Below are positions 1 to 5,600 of a stretch of 6,020 nucleotides of DNA, in pieces (position 1 is the first letter of the stretch; the number at the start of each line of letters is the position of its first letter). Under the pieces are notes generated by a model. It was given only the letters and a program-made list of their open reading frames with translations, did no database searches and was not told where the DNA came from. Position numbers and translations under genes: made by a program. Source of the stretch: Propionibacteriaceae bacterium (lineage in GTDB: Bacteria > Actinomycetota > Actinomycetes > Propionibacteriales > Propionibacteriaceae); the NCBI GenBank assembly GCA_031265725.1, contig JAISCH010000363.1:1-6020 (forward strand), in the 5' to 3' direction.

Positions 1-2159
1 GTCTTGGCGGCACTCGCCTGGGTGACGTCGGAGAAGAATTGCGGAGTCGCCTGTGCCGACACATGCCGAACCACGGCCCTGATCTCCGACTCCGACACCC
101 ATGCGCCCTGCACCCGCAGCGGCTTGGACTGACCCATCGGCAGGAAGAGCGCGTCGCCCATACTGACCAGCTTCTCCGCCCCCGGTGTGTCCAGGATCAC
201 CCTGGAGTCCACCATCGAACTGGCGGTGAACGCCAGCCGAGAGGGCACATTCGCCTTGATCAGGCCGGTGACAACATCGGTGGAAGGACGCTGGGTGGCC
301 AGCACCAGATGGATGCCCGCCGCCCTGGCCAACTGGGTGATCCGTCCGATGGAGTCCTCCACGTCACGCGGGGCGACCATCATCAGGTCGGCCAATTCGT
401 CCACGATCACCAGCAGATAGGGGTACGGCTCCAGCACCCGCTCGGAGCCGGGCAGCGGCTTCACCTGGCCGTTGCGGATCGCCTTGTTGAAGTCGTCGAT
501 GTGCCGGAAGCCGAATTCGGCCAGGTCCTGATAGCGCAGGTCCATCTCCCTGACCACCCATTGCAAAGCGTCGGCGGCTTTCTTCGCCGAGGTGATGATC
601 GGCGTGACCAGGTGCGGGATGCCCTCGTAATGGGTGAGTTCGACCCGCTTCGGGTCGATCAGCATCAGCCGGACCTCGGCGGGCGTGGCCCGCATCATGA
701 TCGAGGTGATCAGCGAATTCACGAAACTGGACTTGCCCGCGCCAGTCGCGCCGCCCACCAACAGGTGCGGCATCCGGGCGATGTTGGCGACGACGTACTC
801 GCCATCGACGCTCTTGCCCAGCCCGACCGTCATCGGATGGTGGTCGTTGCGCGCCCTGGCCGAACGCAGCACGTCGCCCAGCGAGACGACCTCGCGGTCC
901 TTGTTGGGAATCTCGATGCCGATGGCCGACTTGCCCGGGATCGGGGACAGAATCCGCACGTCCGCCGAGGCCACCGCATAGGCGATGTTTTTGGAGACGC
1001 TGAGCACTTTCTCCACTTTGACGCCCTGGCCCAGCTCCACCTCGTAACGGGTCACTTGCGGGCCACGGGTGTAACCGGTGACTTCCGCGTCGATATCGAA
1101 TTGGCGCAACACGTCCGACAGCCGGGCAACCACCGCGTCGCTGGCCTGGCTGCGGGCCTTGGGGGCGGTACCGGCCTTCAACAGGTCCGCTTCCGGAAGC
1201 AGATAGCTGACAGCGCCGTCCAGGGTGGGCTGTTCGGGACGCAGCGGCGCGGCGTCTGGGTGGGACTGCGACTCCAATTGCTCCGGGGACAGCCCAGCGG
1301 TGACCGGCTGGGTGGCGATTATGTCCGGGTCGATCTCCTCGGTCGCATCGTCTTCCTCCCCCGGCTCGTCCTCGACGAGCGGGGTCTTGAAAGCCTTGTT
1401 GCCCTCGTAGTCGATCTCTTTGGCTGGCTTGCGCCGGAAGCGTTCCCGCAAAGCCCCGACTCGCACCGGAAGCTGGTTCAACGGGATCCCGGCCACCACC
1501 AATAGCCCGAAGATGCTGATGATCGCCAGCACCGGCACAGCCAGCCAGACCGAGAGCAGGTCGACCGACAGCGTTGAGGAAATGAATCCGAGGAATCCAC
1601 CGGCCTTCATCACCAAATCCGGAGTCGAGTAACGCGGCAGGCCGCAGGCGATATGGAGCAGGCCGAGCACGCCGAGCAGCGCCGCCGTCCAGCCGATGAT
1701 CTGCCGCCCTATCGCGCCGTTGCGTTCTGGGTGGCGCCAAGTGCGCCAAGCCATCCACAGCGCCAGCACCGGCACCACCACGCCGAAGTTGCCGACGACA
1801 GCGGCGACACCCACATACACCCATTGGCCGAGCAGCCCCGGCAGTCCGAACCAGAATTGGCCAGCGATGACGATCGCGCAGACGAGCAGCGCCAAGCCCA
1901 CCCCGTCCCGGCGCACTTCCGGGTCTATATCGGCCGCGCCATGCCCGATAGCTCTGGCCCCCTTGCCGAACAGCGTGCTGACAGCCCGGAAGACGGCTGC
2001 GATGCCGCGCCCCAGGGCGGAGAAGAACTTCGACACCCCAGACTCACCGCTGGCCTTGCTTTTGCTGCGGTTCGTACTCTTCTTTTTCCCAGTCGATTTA
2101 GAGGCGGAGCGGGTAGTGCCACTCCGACTCCGCGTCGGGGAAGACACGCGGGTCGCCAT
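1..2159 (-). CDS. ftsK: DNA translocase FtsK (FtsK/SpoIIIE family), C-terminus beyond left edge
   Basis: ATP-driven, septum-anchored DNA pump that moves chromosome ends into daughter cells during division. The frame is open from ATG at 2159 to the window edge, giving 719 codons. Seen in order: a basic Ser/Lys/Arg-rich head (residues 1-80); four hydrophobic membrane segments near 82-102, 110-135, 154-172 and 200-225; an acidic/Pro-rich linker (about 235-330) with the run EDEPGEEDD; the alpha domain with GPQVTRYEVELG (from 366); and the RecA-like motor. The motor has Walker A GGATGAGKS (469-477), Walker B with VDE at 586-588 and the family signature LATQRPSTDVV near 620. The sequence stops just after the motor, so the gamma winged helix that reads polar DNA motifs (KOPS/SRS type) is not visible. 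No Shine-Dalgarno precedes the ATG; a TATCGT -10 box lies six bases upstream, suggesting a leaderless message. The next gene upstream in the same direction is the DUF3145 gene, 69 nt away. Confidence 0.97.
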   Translation of the reverse strand, partial: MATRVSSPTRSRSGTTRSASKSTGKKKSTNRSKSKASGESGVSKFFSALGRGIAAVFRAVSTLFGKGARAIGHGAADIDPEVRRDGVGLALLVCAIVIAGQFWFGLPGLLGQWVYVGVAAVVGNFGVVVPVLALWMAWRTWRHPERNGAIGRQIIGWTAALLGVLGLLHIACGLPRYSTPDLVMKAGGFLGFISSTLSVDLLSVWLAVPVLAIISIFGLLVVAGIPLNQLPVRVGALRERFRRKPAKEIDYEGNKAFKTPLVEDEPGEEDDATEEIDPDIIATQPVTAGLSPEQLESQSHPDAAPLRPEQPTLDGAVSYLLPEADLLKAGTAPKARSQASDAVVARLSDVLRQFDIDAEVTGYTRGPQVTRYEVELGQGVKVEKVLSVSKNIAYAVASADVRILSPIPGKSAIGIEIPNKDREVVSLGDVLRSARARNDHHPMTVGLGKSVDGEYVVANIARMPHLLVGGATGAGKSSFVNSLITSIMMRATPAEVRLMLIDPKRVELTHYEGIPHLVTPIITSAKKAADALQWVVREMDLRYQDLAEFGFRHIDDFNKAIRNGQVKPLPGSERVLEPYPYLLVIVDELADLMMVAPRDVEDSIGRITQLARAAGIHLVLATQRPSTDVVTGLIKANVPSRLAFTASSMVDSRVILDTPGAEKLVSMGDALFLPMGQSKPLRVQGAWVSESEIRAVVRHVSAQATPQFFSDVTQASAAK

Positions 2160-2165
2160 ACAGCC

Positions 2166-2171
2166 ACGATA
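2166..2171 (-). promoter_or_regulatory. Candidate -10 box (TATCGT) for leaderless ftsK
   Basis: Read on the minus strand, TATCGT fits the actinobacterial -10 pattern TANNNT. It ends six bases before the ftsK ATG, so transcription would begin at or next to the start codon. No purine-rich ribosome-binding site lies in the gap (GGCTGT), which fits leaderless translation. I see no convincing -35 hexamer 16-19 bases further upstream. A TTGACG lies in the same gap but 33 bases from this box, too far to pair with it. Confidence 0.35.
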
Positions 2172-2228
2172 AAGCAAGCAGCCGCAAACCTGGCGAACCC
2201 ACGCCGTCAAGCGGTGTTACTATGCGAT

Positions 2229-2714
2229 TCAACCAACGGCATGAAGCCAGCGCTGCGGGACGGCGGCCCCGGCGTAACGGAATTCCTCCAGTTCGGCGTC
2301 CCAGGCGTTGCCGAGCAGATTCTCAATCGCGGCGCGCAGGCCGGACTCGTCGCGCAGAGCGGCGCGCAGCCGTTCCTCATCCACGACGACATCGCCGTGC
2401 GGGCCAATCATCGCGGCGTGGATGCCGAGGCTAGTGGTATAGGACCAGCGCGTACCCTCGTTGGACGGGCTGGGATCCTCAGTGACCTCAAAACGCAGTC
2501 TCGCGCAGCTTCGCAGGGCACTGGCGAGCGCGGCACCGGTACCAACTGGCCCGTGCCAGACGTACTCGGCCCGCCGCGAACCCAGTTCGGCGGGCTGCGC
2601 CGACCAGAGCAGCCGCACCGGATGACCCAGAGCTTTACTGATCGCCCACTCGATATGCGGGCAGAGCACATTCGCGGCGGAATGCACCCAAATCACCCCG
2701 CGCGTGGTCTCCAT
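2229..2714 (-). CDS. DUF3145 family protein, function unknown
   Basis: A 161-aa protein that I recognise as the actinobacterial DUF3145 family (Pfam PF11343) from its conserved segments. These are TRGVIWVHSA (4-13), LCPHIEW (17-23), GPVGTGAALASALRS (55-69), LRFEVTEDPS (73-82), WSYTTSLGI (90-98), and the C-terminal WDAELEEFRYAG (138-149) and RWLHAV (155-160). No catalytic motif, signal peptide or membrane segment is visible; it should be a soluble cytoplasmic protein. The frame is open back to a TTG at 2813. The ATG at 2714 is chosen because family similarity begins there and AAAGGGG lies seven bases upstream; the 33-residue extension matches nothing I know. That ribosome-binding site falls inside a long inverted repeat. 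Some actinobacteria, such as Streptomyces, carry this family beside fatty-acid synthase genes, from memory; here it lies between ftsK (same strand) and divergent nadD. Its biochemical role is unknown. Confidence 0.92.
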   Translation of the reverse strand: METTRGVIWVHSAANVLCPHIEWAISKALGHPVRLLWSAQPAELGSRRAEYVWHGPVGTGAALASALRSCARLRFEVTEDPSPSNEGTRWSYTTSLGIHAAMIGPHGDVVVDEERLRAALRDESGLRAAIENLLGNAWDAELEEFRYAGAAVPQRWLHAVG

Positions 2715-2722
2715 AGCCAACC

Positions 2723-2769
2723 CCTTTCCGCGAGACTTGTCTTCCCCAACAGTCTCGAAGCGGAAAAGG
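2723..2769 (-). promoter_or_regulatory. Inverted repeat covering the DUF3145 ribosome-binding site
   Basis: Positions 2731-2737 (CGAGACT) and 2751-2757 (AGTCTCG) are perfect complements around a 13-base loop. The stem continues outward after a three-base bulge (2758-2760) with 2725-2730 pairing 2761-2766. After one bulged A (2767), 2723-2724 pair 2768-2769. In the minus-strand transcript the downstream arm contains GGAAAGG, the core of the Shine-Dalgarno of the DUF3145 gene, paired with CCTTTTCC in the upstream arm. If transcription begins upstream of 2769, this hairpin would hide the ribosome-binding site and make translation conditional. There is no U-run after it, so a simple terminator is unlikely. 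The pairing is seen directly; the regulatory role is inference. Confidence 0.5.
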
Positions 2770-2828
2770 TATGCCCATTCTTCCACGAGCACCCAGTCTC
2801 GGGCCACTCGCAATAGTGCAGTTCGTCA

Positions 2829-2842
2829 GCTATCGCCATAGC
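2829..2842. promoter_or_regulatory. Short palindrome GCTAT-N4-ATAGC in the divergent nadD/DUF3145 region
   Basis: Perfect 5-bp inverted repeat with a four-base centre (CGCC). It lies about 41-54 bases upstream of the nadD start, in the 168-nt region between two divergent genes, a usual place for an operator. It contains CTATCGCCA, identical to one unit of the repeat array in front of the ATPase gene at 5545-5553. A 14-bp palindrome of this size can occur by chance, so this is only a candidate protein-binding site. Confidence 0.25.
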
Positions 2843-2870
2843 CGTTATCTGTTTCGGCCAGTGGAGCCGA

Positions 2871-2876
2871 TAGGAT
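2871..2876 (+). promoter_or_regulatory. Candidate -10 box (TAGGAT) for leaderless nadD
   Basis: TAGGAT fits TANNNT and ends six bases before the GTG start at 2883, so transcription would begin at or within a base of the start codon. No good Shine-Dalgarno is present in the gap (TCGGAC). GTG and ATG starts without a leader are common in actinobacteria. The -35 region (about 2847-2854, around TCTGTTT) matches the consensus poorly. Confidence 0.4.
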
Positions 2877-2882
2877 TCGGAC

Positions 2883-3533
2883 GTGGGTGAAACTCCGATT
2901 GCGCGTGAACCGCTGGACACCAGTCCGTTGCGACTTGGGGTGATGGGCGGCACTTTCGACCCGATTCACAACGGGCATCTGGTCGCGGCGAGTGAGGTCC
3001 AGTCCCTTTTCCAGTTGGATGAGGTGGTTTTCGTCCCCACCGGGCAGCCGTGGCAGAAAGCTGGCCAGCCGGTTTCCGGAGCCGAGGACCGTTATCTGAT
3101 GACCACGATCGCCACCGCGTCCAATCCGCGTTTCTCGGTCAGCCGGGTGGATATCGAGCGGAACGGGCCGACTTATACCGCCGACACCCTCCGCGATATC
3201 CGTAAATTGCGCGAACCCGGCCTAGAGCTATTCTTTATCACCGGCACCGACGCACTGGCTGGCATATTCACCTGGCGCGGCGCTGAGGACATTTTCAACC
3301 TGGCCCATTTCGTCGGCGTCACCCGGCCCGGAGTCAGTGTGGACAATGCCTTTATCGAATCCCTTCCGAAAGGCAAAGTGAGCTTGGTCGAAGTGCCCGC
3401 GCTGGCCATCTCGTCCACCGATTGCCGAAAACGGGTGGCCGCCGGTCAACCAATCTGGTACCTGGTGCCCGATGGTATCGTCCAATACATCGCCAAACGC
3501 GGCCTATACCGCCGGGAAGTAAAAACAGTATGA
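2883..3533 (+). CDS. nadD: Nicotinate-nucleotide adenylyltransferase NadD
   Basis: Transfers AMP from ATP to nicotinate mononucleotide, giving deamido-NAD, the step shared by de novo and salvage NAD synthesis; cytoplasmic. The 216-aa protein has the full nucleotidyltransferase signature: [11 protein letters not shown] at 22-32 with the HxGH motif at 29-32, then [10 protein letters not shown] (50-59), RYLM (70-73), [14 protein letters not shown] (80-93), GPTYTADTL (95-103), FFITGTDAL (117-125), and the second ATP-binding motif ISSTDCR (176-182). It ends with [12 protein letters not shown]. Length is typical. GTG at 2883 is preferred because the first beta strand ([10 protein letters not shown]) requires a start upstream of Met21, and because a TAGGAT -10 box lies six bases before it. 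The first 14 residues are unlike other NadD proteins I remember, so a slightly later non-ATG start cannot be excluded. It overlaps rsfS by 4 nt (ATGA) and diverges from the DUF3145 gene. Confidence 0.96.
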   Translation: MGETPIAREPLDTSPLRLGVMGGTFDPIHNGHLVAASEVQSLFQLDEVVFVPTGQPWQKAGQPVSGAEDRYLMTTIATASNPRFSVSRVDIERNGPTYTADTLRDIRKLREPGLELFFITGTDALAGIFTWRGAEDIFNLAHFVGVTRPGVSVDNAFIESLPKGKVSLVEVPALAISSTDCRKRVAAGQPIWYLVPDGIVQYIAKRGLYRREVKTV

Positions 3534-3883
3534 GCGCAAGCCAAAACAGCATAGAGATCGCCCGTTGGGCAGCCGAAGCCGCCGCAGAGAAACTCGCCCA
3601 AAACCCAGTCGCCTTCGATGTCTCCGAACGCCTGGCGATAACCGACATCTTCCTCATCGTCTCCGCTGGAAACGAGCGCCAAGTAGGCGCCATCGTAGAC
3701 GGCATAGAAGAATCCCTACTAACCCACGGCCTAAAACCCACCCGCCGCGAAGGCCGCCGCGACAGCCGTTGGCTACTCCTGGACTATCTAGACGTAGTAA
3801 TCCACATCCAACACAACGAAGAACGCACCCTATACTCCCTAGAACGCCTCTGGAAAGACTGCCCCCAAATCCCACTAGACTGA
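3530..3883 (+). CDS. rsfS: Ribosomal silencing factor RsfS (Iojap/DUF143 family)
   Basis: Binds ribosomal protein uL14 on the 50S subunit and blocks joining with 30S, lowering translation when nutrients are scarce. The 117-aa product has the family pattern: [20 protein letters not shown] (28-47), ERQVGAIVD (49-57), [19 protein letters not shown] (74-92) and [13 protein letters not shown] (96-108). The ATG overlaps the nadD stop (ATGA), so the two are translationally coupled; GGGAAG lies about 10 bases upstream. nadD-rsfS is a conserved pair; the phosphoglycerate-mutase-like gene that follows it in mycobacteria is absent. Codon use is odd for a high-GC genome: 8 of 14 Leu codons are CTA, all five Gln codons are CAA, and in the second half almost no codon ends in G. 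From 3721 to 3880 the coding strand has 62 C but only 29 G. The frame extends back to 3422, but that part lies inside nadD. Confidence 0.96.
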   Translation: MSASQNSIEIARWAAEAAAEKLAQNPVAFDVSERLAITDIFLIVSAGNERQVGAIVDGIEESLLTHGLKPTRREGRRDSRWLLLDYLDVVIHIQHNEERTLYSLERLWKDCPQIPLD

Positions 3884-3895
3884 CTTACCCGTTGC

Positions 3896-3920
3896 TGGCG
3901 TGATTGTCACGACTGCGCCA
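3896..3920. terminator. Small hairpin between convergent genes, possible weak bidirectional terminator
   Basis: The 39-nt gap between the rsfS stop and the stop of the converging ATPase gene contains CGTGA-TTG-TCACG (3899-3911), a perfect 5-bp stem with a three-base loop. It can be extended by TGG/CCA (3896-3898 with 3918-3920) after a six-base bulge. No T-run follows on either strand, so it does not look like a classical intrinsic terminator. Both incoming transcripts are C-rich and G-poor, so Rho could do the main work, with the hairpin only marking the 3' ends. Confidence 0.3.
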
Positions 3921-3922
3921 CG

Positions 3923-5521
3923 CTAGCTGGGAAGGTGTAGGTGCTGTTCTACCTCGGGAATTACGTATTCAAATGGATCGTGGGTCGATGATCGCGGCTC
4001 GGGCATTGGAGGCAGGGTCAGATGGGGGTCGGGTTCTGGGTCTAGCGAGGGGATGGGGGCGGCGGCATCGAAGTCGATCAGGATTTCTTCAGGCGGGCTG
4101 GGTCGCTTAGGGGCTGCAACGGCATATTCGATGGAACTGGGTCTCTTGGGGGTCGCAACGGCATATTTGAGCGGGATGGTGTCCTCGGGCTCTTCAACGG
4201 GGGTTGGCTCCTCGGGATTTGCAGCCGCATATTCAACGGGGCTGGAGTCCACCGGATTTTCAACTACATATTCAACTCGGCTTGGCCCCTGGGGATCAGC
4301 AACCGGATATTCAACGGGGAGGGGGGCTTCGGTGGGGTTGTATTCTTCGGGGTCGGCTAGGTAGTTGGAGACGCGGCTCACGAAGGCTGACATGCCAGGG
4401 ACGGTGAAGGCCACTTGGCCTCGGTTGGGGACATAGATCAGGTCTTTGTTGATCAGGGCGGCTCTAGTCTTGCTGAGCCGAGTCAAGGGGACAGATAGTA
4501 GCTCGGCTAGTTTTGCCACTGGGGCAGGGTCGTCGGCTGGGGCTAGGACGGCGACTGCCGTCAGGTAACGGCGTTCCGGCTCTGTGGTTCGCTCCCACCA
4601 AGCGGCGAAGAAGGTCTCGTCCAGTTCAGACTCGCCGGCTTGGATGGCTTCCAGGGCGGGTTCTGGCTCGATGGGCGACGACTCCGCAAAATCCCAGACG
4701 GATTGACCGAATTGTTGTAGATGGAAGGGGTAGCCGTGGCTGGCCTCCACCAGGTAGCTGAGCGCGTCGTCGGTGAACTCGACGCCGTTGCGTCTGGCTG
4801 GGATCGTCAAGGCGTCACGGGCAGCCTCTTCCGACAAGGCCCCGAGCTCCAAGTGGCGGAACAGCCGTCCGGTGTCGGGACGCAATCTGGCCAATGTCGC
4901 GGTGAGTGTCGGCGCGCCAGTGGCCACCAGATAGAAATACCAGGACCGCTGCTGGGCTTTGTGCTGAGTCGCCAGTAGGGCCGACAAGACTTCTTTGTCC
5001 AAGCCCTGCAACTCGTCCACGAAGAGCACGAAGACGGCTTTGCGCACCGAGGTCACATCGCTGAGTTGTTGCACCAGGGTTTCCAAGTCGACTTCCAGCA
5101 GTCCGGTGGCGGCTGGGACCAGCACGTAGTCGGAGGACGACGACTCGGCAGCCGCGCTGAAACGGCCGACCGTCTCCCGCGCCTGCTCCACCGCGCGGCC
5201 CAACTGATGCCGCATCCGGAATCTCACCAACGCGGCGTCCAATGCCGCCCCCAATTGTCGCCGGAAACCCGCTGCGTCGCTGGAGTGTTGTCCTTCGATC
5301 TCCACATGCAGCCAGCCGCTCAGATCAGCGATCCGGACCAATTCATTCAGCAACGCGGTCTTGCCCACCCCGTGCAGTCCGGTGAACAACACGGAACGAT
5401 CCAAACCGCCGCCAGCCTTGGCCCGGTCAACCAACAACTGGAAATAGCCGACCTCTTCCTCGCGTCCGGTTAGCTCGGGCGGGGCCAATCCAGGCCGGTA
5501 CGGATTCAACTCGGGAAGCAT
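3923..5521 (-). CDS. AAA+ ATPase (Orc/AAA_16-like) with winged helix and repeat-rich tail
   Basis: A 532-aa protein of the widespread, uncharacterised actinobacterial 'ATP-binding protein' family that resembles Orc1/Cdc6 and STAND ATPases. It opens with NPYRPGLAPPELTGREEEV, typical of the family. Walker A is GLHGVGKT (48-55), Walker B is VLFVDELQ (165-172), and the sensor-1 strand is YLVATGAPTL (197-206). RLFRHLELGALSEEAA (219-234) and HGYPFHLQQFGQSVWD (262-277) follow. A winged-helix domain spans about 317-382 (VAKLAELLSVPLTRLSKTRA, then LIYVPNRGQVAFTVPG). Most relatives I recall end about here. This one continues about 140 residues as a Pro/Glu-rich, probably disordered tail with 13-residue repeats. 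ATG at 5521 is chosen over the upstream TTG at 5554 because GGAGGT lies six bases before it. Likely cytoplasmic, ATP-hydrolysing and DNA- or protein-binding; the real role is unknown. Its promoter region carries a striking repeat array. Confidence 0.9.
   Translation of the reverse strand: MLPELNPYRPGLAPPELTGREEEVGYFQLLVDRAKAGGGLDRSVLFTGLHGVGKTALLNELVRIADLSGWLHVEIEGQHSSDAAGFRRQLGAALDAALVRFRMRHQLGRAVEQARETVGRFSAAAESSSSDYVLVPAATGLLEVDLETLVQQLSDVTSVRKAVFVLFVDELQGLDKEVLSALLATQHKAQQRSWYFYLVATGAPTLTATLARLRPDTGRLFRHLELGALSEEAARDALTIPARRNGVEFTDDALSYLVEASHGYPFHLQQFGQSVWDFAESSPIEPEPALEAIQAGESELDETFFAAWWERTTEPERRYLTAVAVLAPADDPAPVAKLAELLSVPLTRLSKTRAALINKDLIYVPNRGQVAFTVPGMSAFVSRVSNYLADPEEYNPTEAPLPVEYPVADPQGPSRVEYVVENPVDSSPVEYAAANPEEPTPVEEPEDTIPLKYAVATPKRPSSIEYAVAAPKRPSPPEEILIDFDAAAPIPSLDPEPDPHLTLPPMPEPRSSTHDPFEYVIPEVEQHLHLPS
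4061..4321 (-). repeat. 13-residue (39-bp) tandem repeats in the tail of the AAA+ ATPase
   Basis: Counting from the ATG at 5521, units cover residues 401-413 (LPVEYPVADPQGP), 414-426, 427-439 (SPVEYAAANPEEP), a shortened 440-448, 449-461 (IPLKYAVATPKRP) and 462-474 (SSIEYAVAAPKRP). A decayed unit begins SPPEE at 475. The consensus is roughly sPvEYavAnPkrP: a conserved Tyr after Glu or Lys, then an alanine-rich step and prolines. The two units at 4100-4138 and 4139-4177 are the most alike in DNA, suggesting the most recent duplication. The tail also ends with an EYVIPEVEQ segment, perhaps another remnant. Such arrays often act as multivalent binding motifs or flexible spacers; nothing here shows which. 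Confidence 0.85.
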
Positions 5522-5524
5522 TGA

Positions 5525-5530
5525 ATAACC
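5525..5530 (-). promoter_or_regulatory. Shine-Dalgarno GGAGGT fixing the ATPase start codon
   Basis: On the minus strand GGAGGT, complementary to the 3' end of 16S rRNA, is followed by three to six bases and the ATG at 5521 within TTATTCAATG. This is the strongest ribosome-binding site in the window. It decides against the in-frame TTG at 5554, which lies upstream of it inside the repeat array. Confidence 0.8.
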
Positions 5531-5534
5531 TCCG

Positions 5535-5583
5535 TTATCGCTAACTATCGCCAACTATGGCTAGCTATCCACTATTATCCCCA
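5535..5583. repeat. Five 9-bp direct repeats with exact 10-bp period, DnaA-box-like
   Basis: On the plus strand, units start at 5535, 5545, 5555, 5565 and 5575: TTATCGCTA, CTATCGCCA, CTATGGCTA, CTATCCACT and TTATCCCCA, each separated by a single purine. The consensus is about YTATCSCYA. The last unit differs from the DnaA box TTATCCACA at one position and the fourth at two; the others differ at three to five. All point the same way and fall on one face of the helix, as iterons or a cooperative operator would. The array lies between the AT-rich tract and the Shine-Dalgarno of the ATPase gene. The outermost unit overlaps a possible -10 box (GATAAT on the minus strand, 5574-5579), so binding there would probably repress the gene. 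Confidence 0.65.
5574..5579 (-). promoter_or_regulatory. Candidate -10 box (GATAAT) of the AAA+ ATPase gene
   Basis: GATAAT on the minus strand matches TATAAT at five of six positions and lies 53 bases upstream of the ATG. Transcription from it would start near 5567 and give a leader of about 46 nt containing several of the 10-bp repeats. No good -35 hexamer sits 16-18 bases upstream. It is also part of a repeat unit, so the likeness to a -10 box could be incidental. Confidence 0.35.
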
Positions 5584-5600
5584 AAGCTACCGCAGTCGAG

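Noticed and set aside
39..1505. Long plus-strand open frame (488 codons) opposite ftsK
   Set aside because: It is antisense to the motor and linker of ftsK, and its product is Arg/His/Gly-rich with no recognisable domain. Such frames are expected opposite high-GC genes.
364..1824. Long minus-strand open frame (486 codons) in another frame of ftsK
   Set aside because: It is a shifted reading of ftsK; the product is low-complexity Arg/Gly/Ala-rich, whereas the true frame gives conserved FtsK sequence.
2201..2222. Hairpin ACGCCG/CGGTGT as terminator of the DUF3145 gene
   Set aside because: The six-bp stem needs a G-T wobble on the plus strand, which becomes an A-C mismatch in the relevant minus transcript, and no T-run follows.
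2715..2813. Longer DUF3145 protein starting at TTG 2813
   Set aside because: Family similarity begins at Met 2714, which has its own AAAGGGG; the extra 33 residues resemble nothing known. If that start were real, the hairpin would lie inside coding sequence.
1653..2816. Plus-strand open frame of 387 codons across the ftsK head and DUF3145 gene
   Set aside because: It is antisense to two well-supported genes and has no family resemblance.
2640..2900. tRNA or riboswitch in the nadD/DUF3145 divergent region
   Set aside because: No cloverleaf or T-loop signature, and no riboswitch consensus I recognise; only the hairpin and palindrome described above.
3422..3529. rsfS extended upstream to 3422
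   Set aside because: The extension lies inside nadD in another frame; the ATGA overlap at 3530 is the usual coupled start and gives the normal RsfS length.
4061..4321. CRISPR array
   Set aside because: The periodic units are in frame, 39 bp long, diverged and contiguous without unique spacers; they are protein-coding repeats.
4053..4364. Plus-strand frame encoding a Gly/Ser/Tyr-rich repetitive peptide
   Set aside because: Its repeats are the antisense of the 39-bp units in the ATPase tail; it has no ribosome-binding site and no independent support.
5522..5554. Longer ATPase starting at TTG 5554
   Set aside because: The strong GGAGGT at 5525-5530 lies downstream of that TTG and serves the ATG at 5521; the added 11 residues fall in the repeat array.
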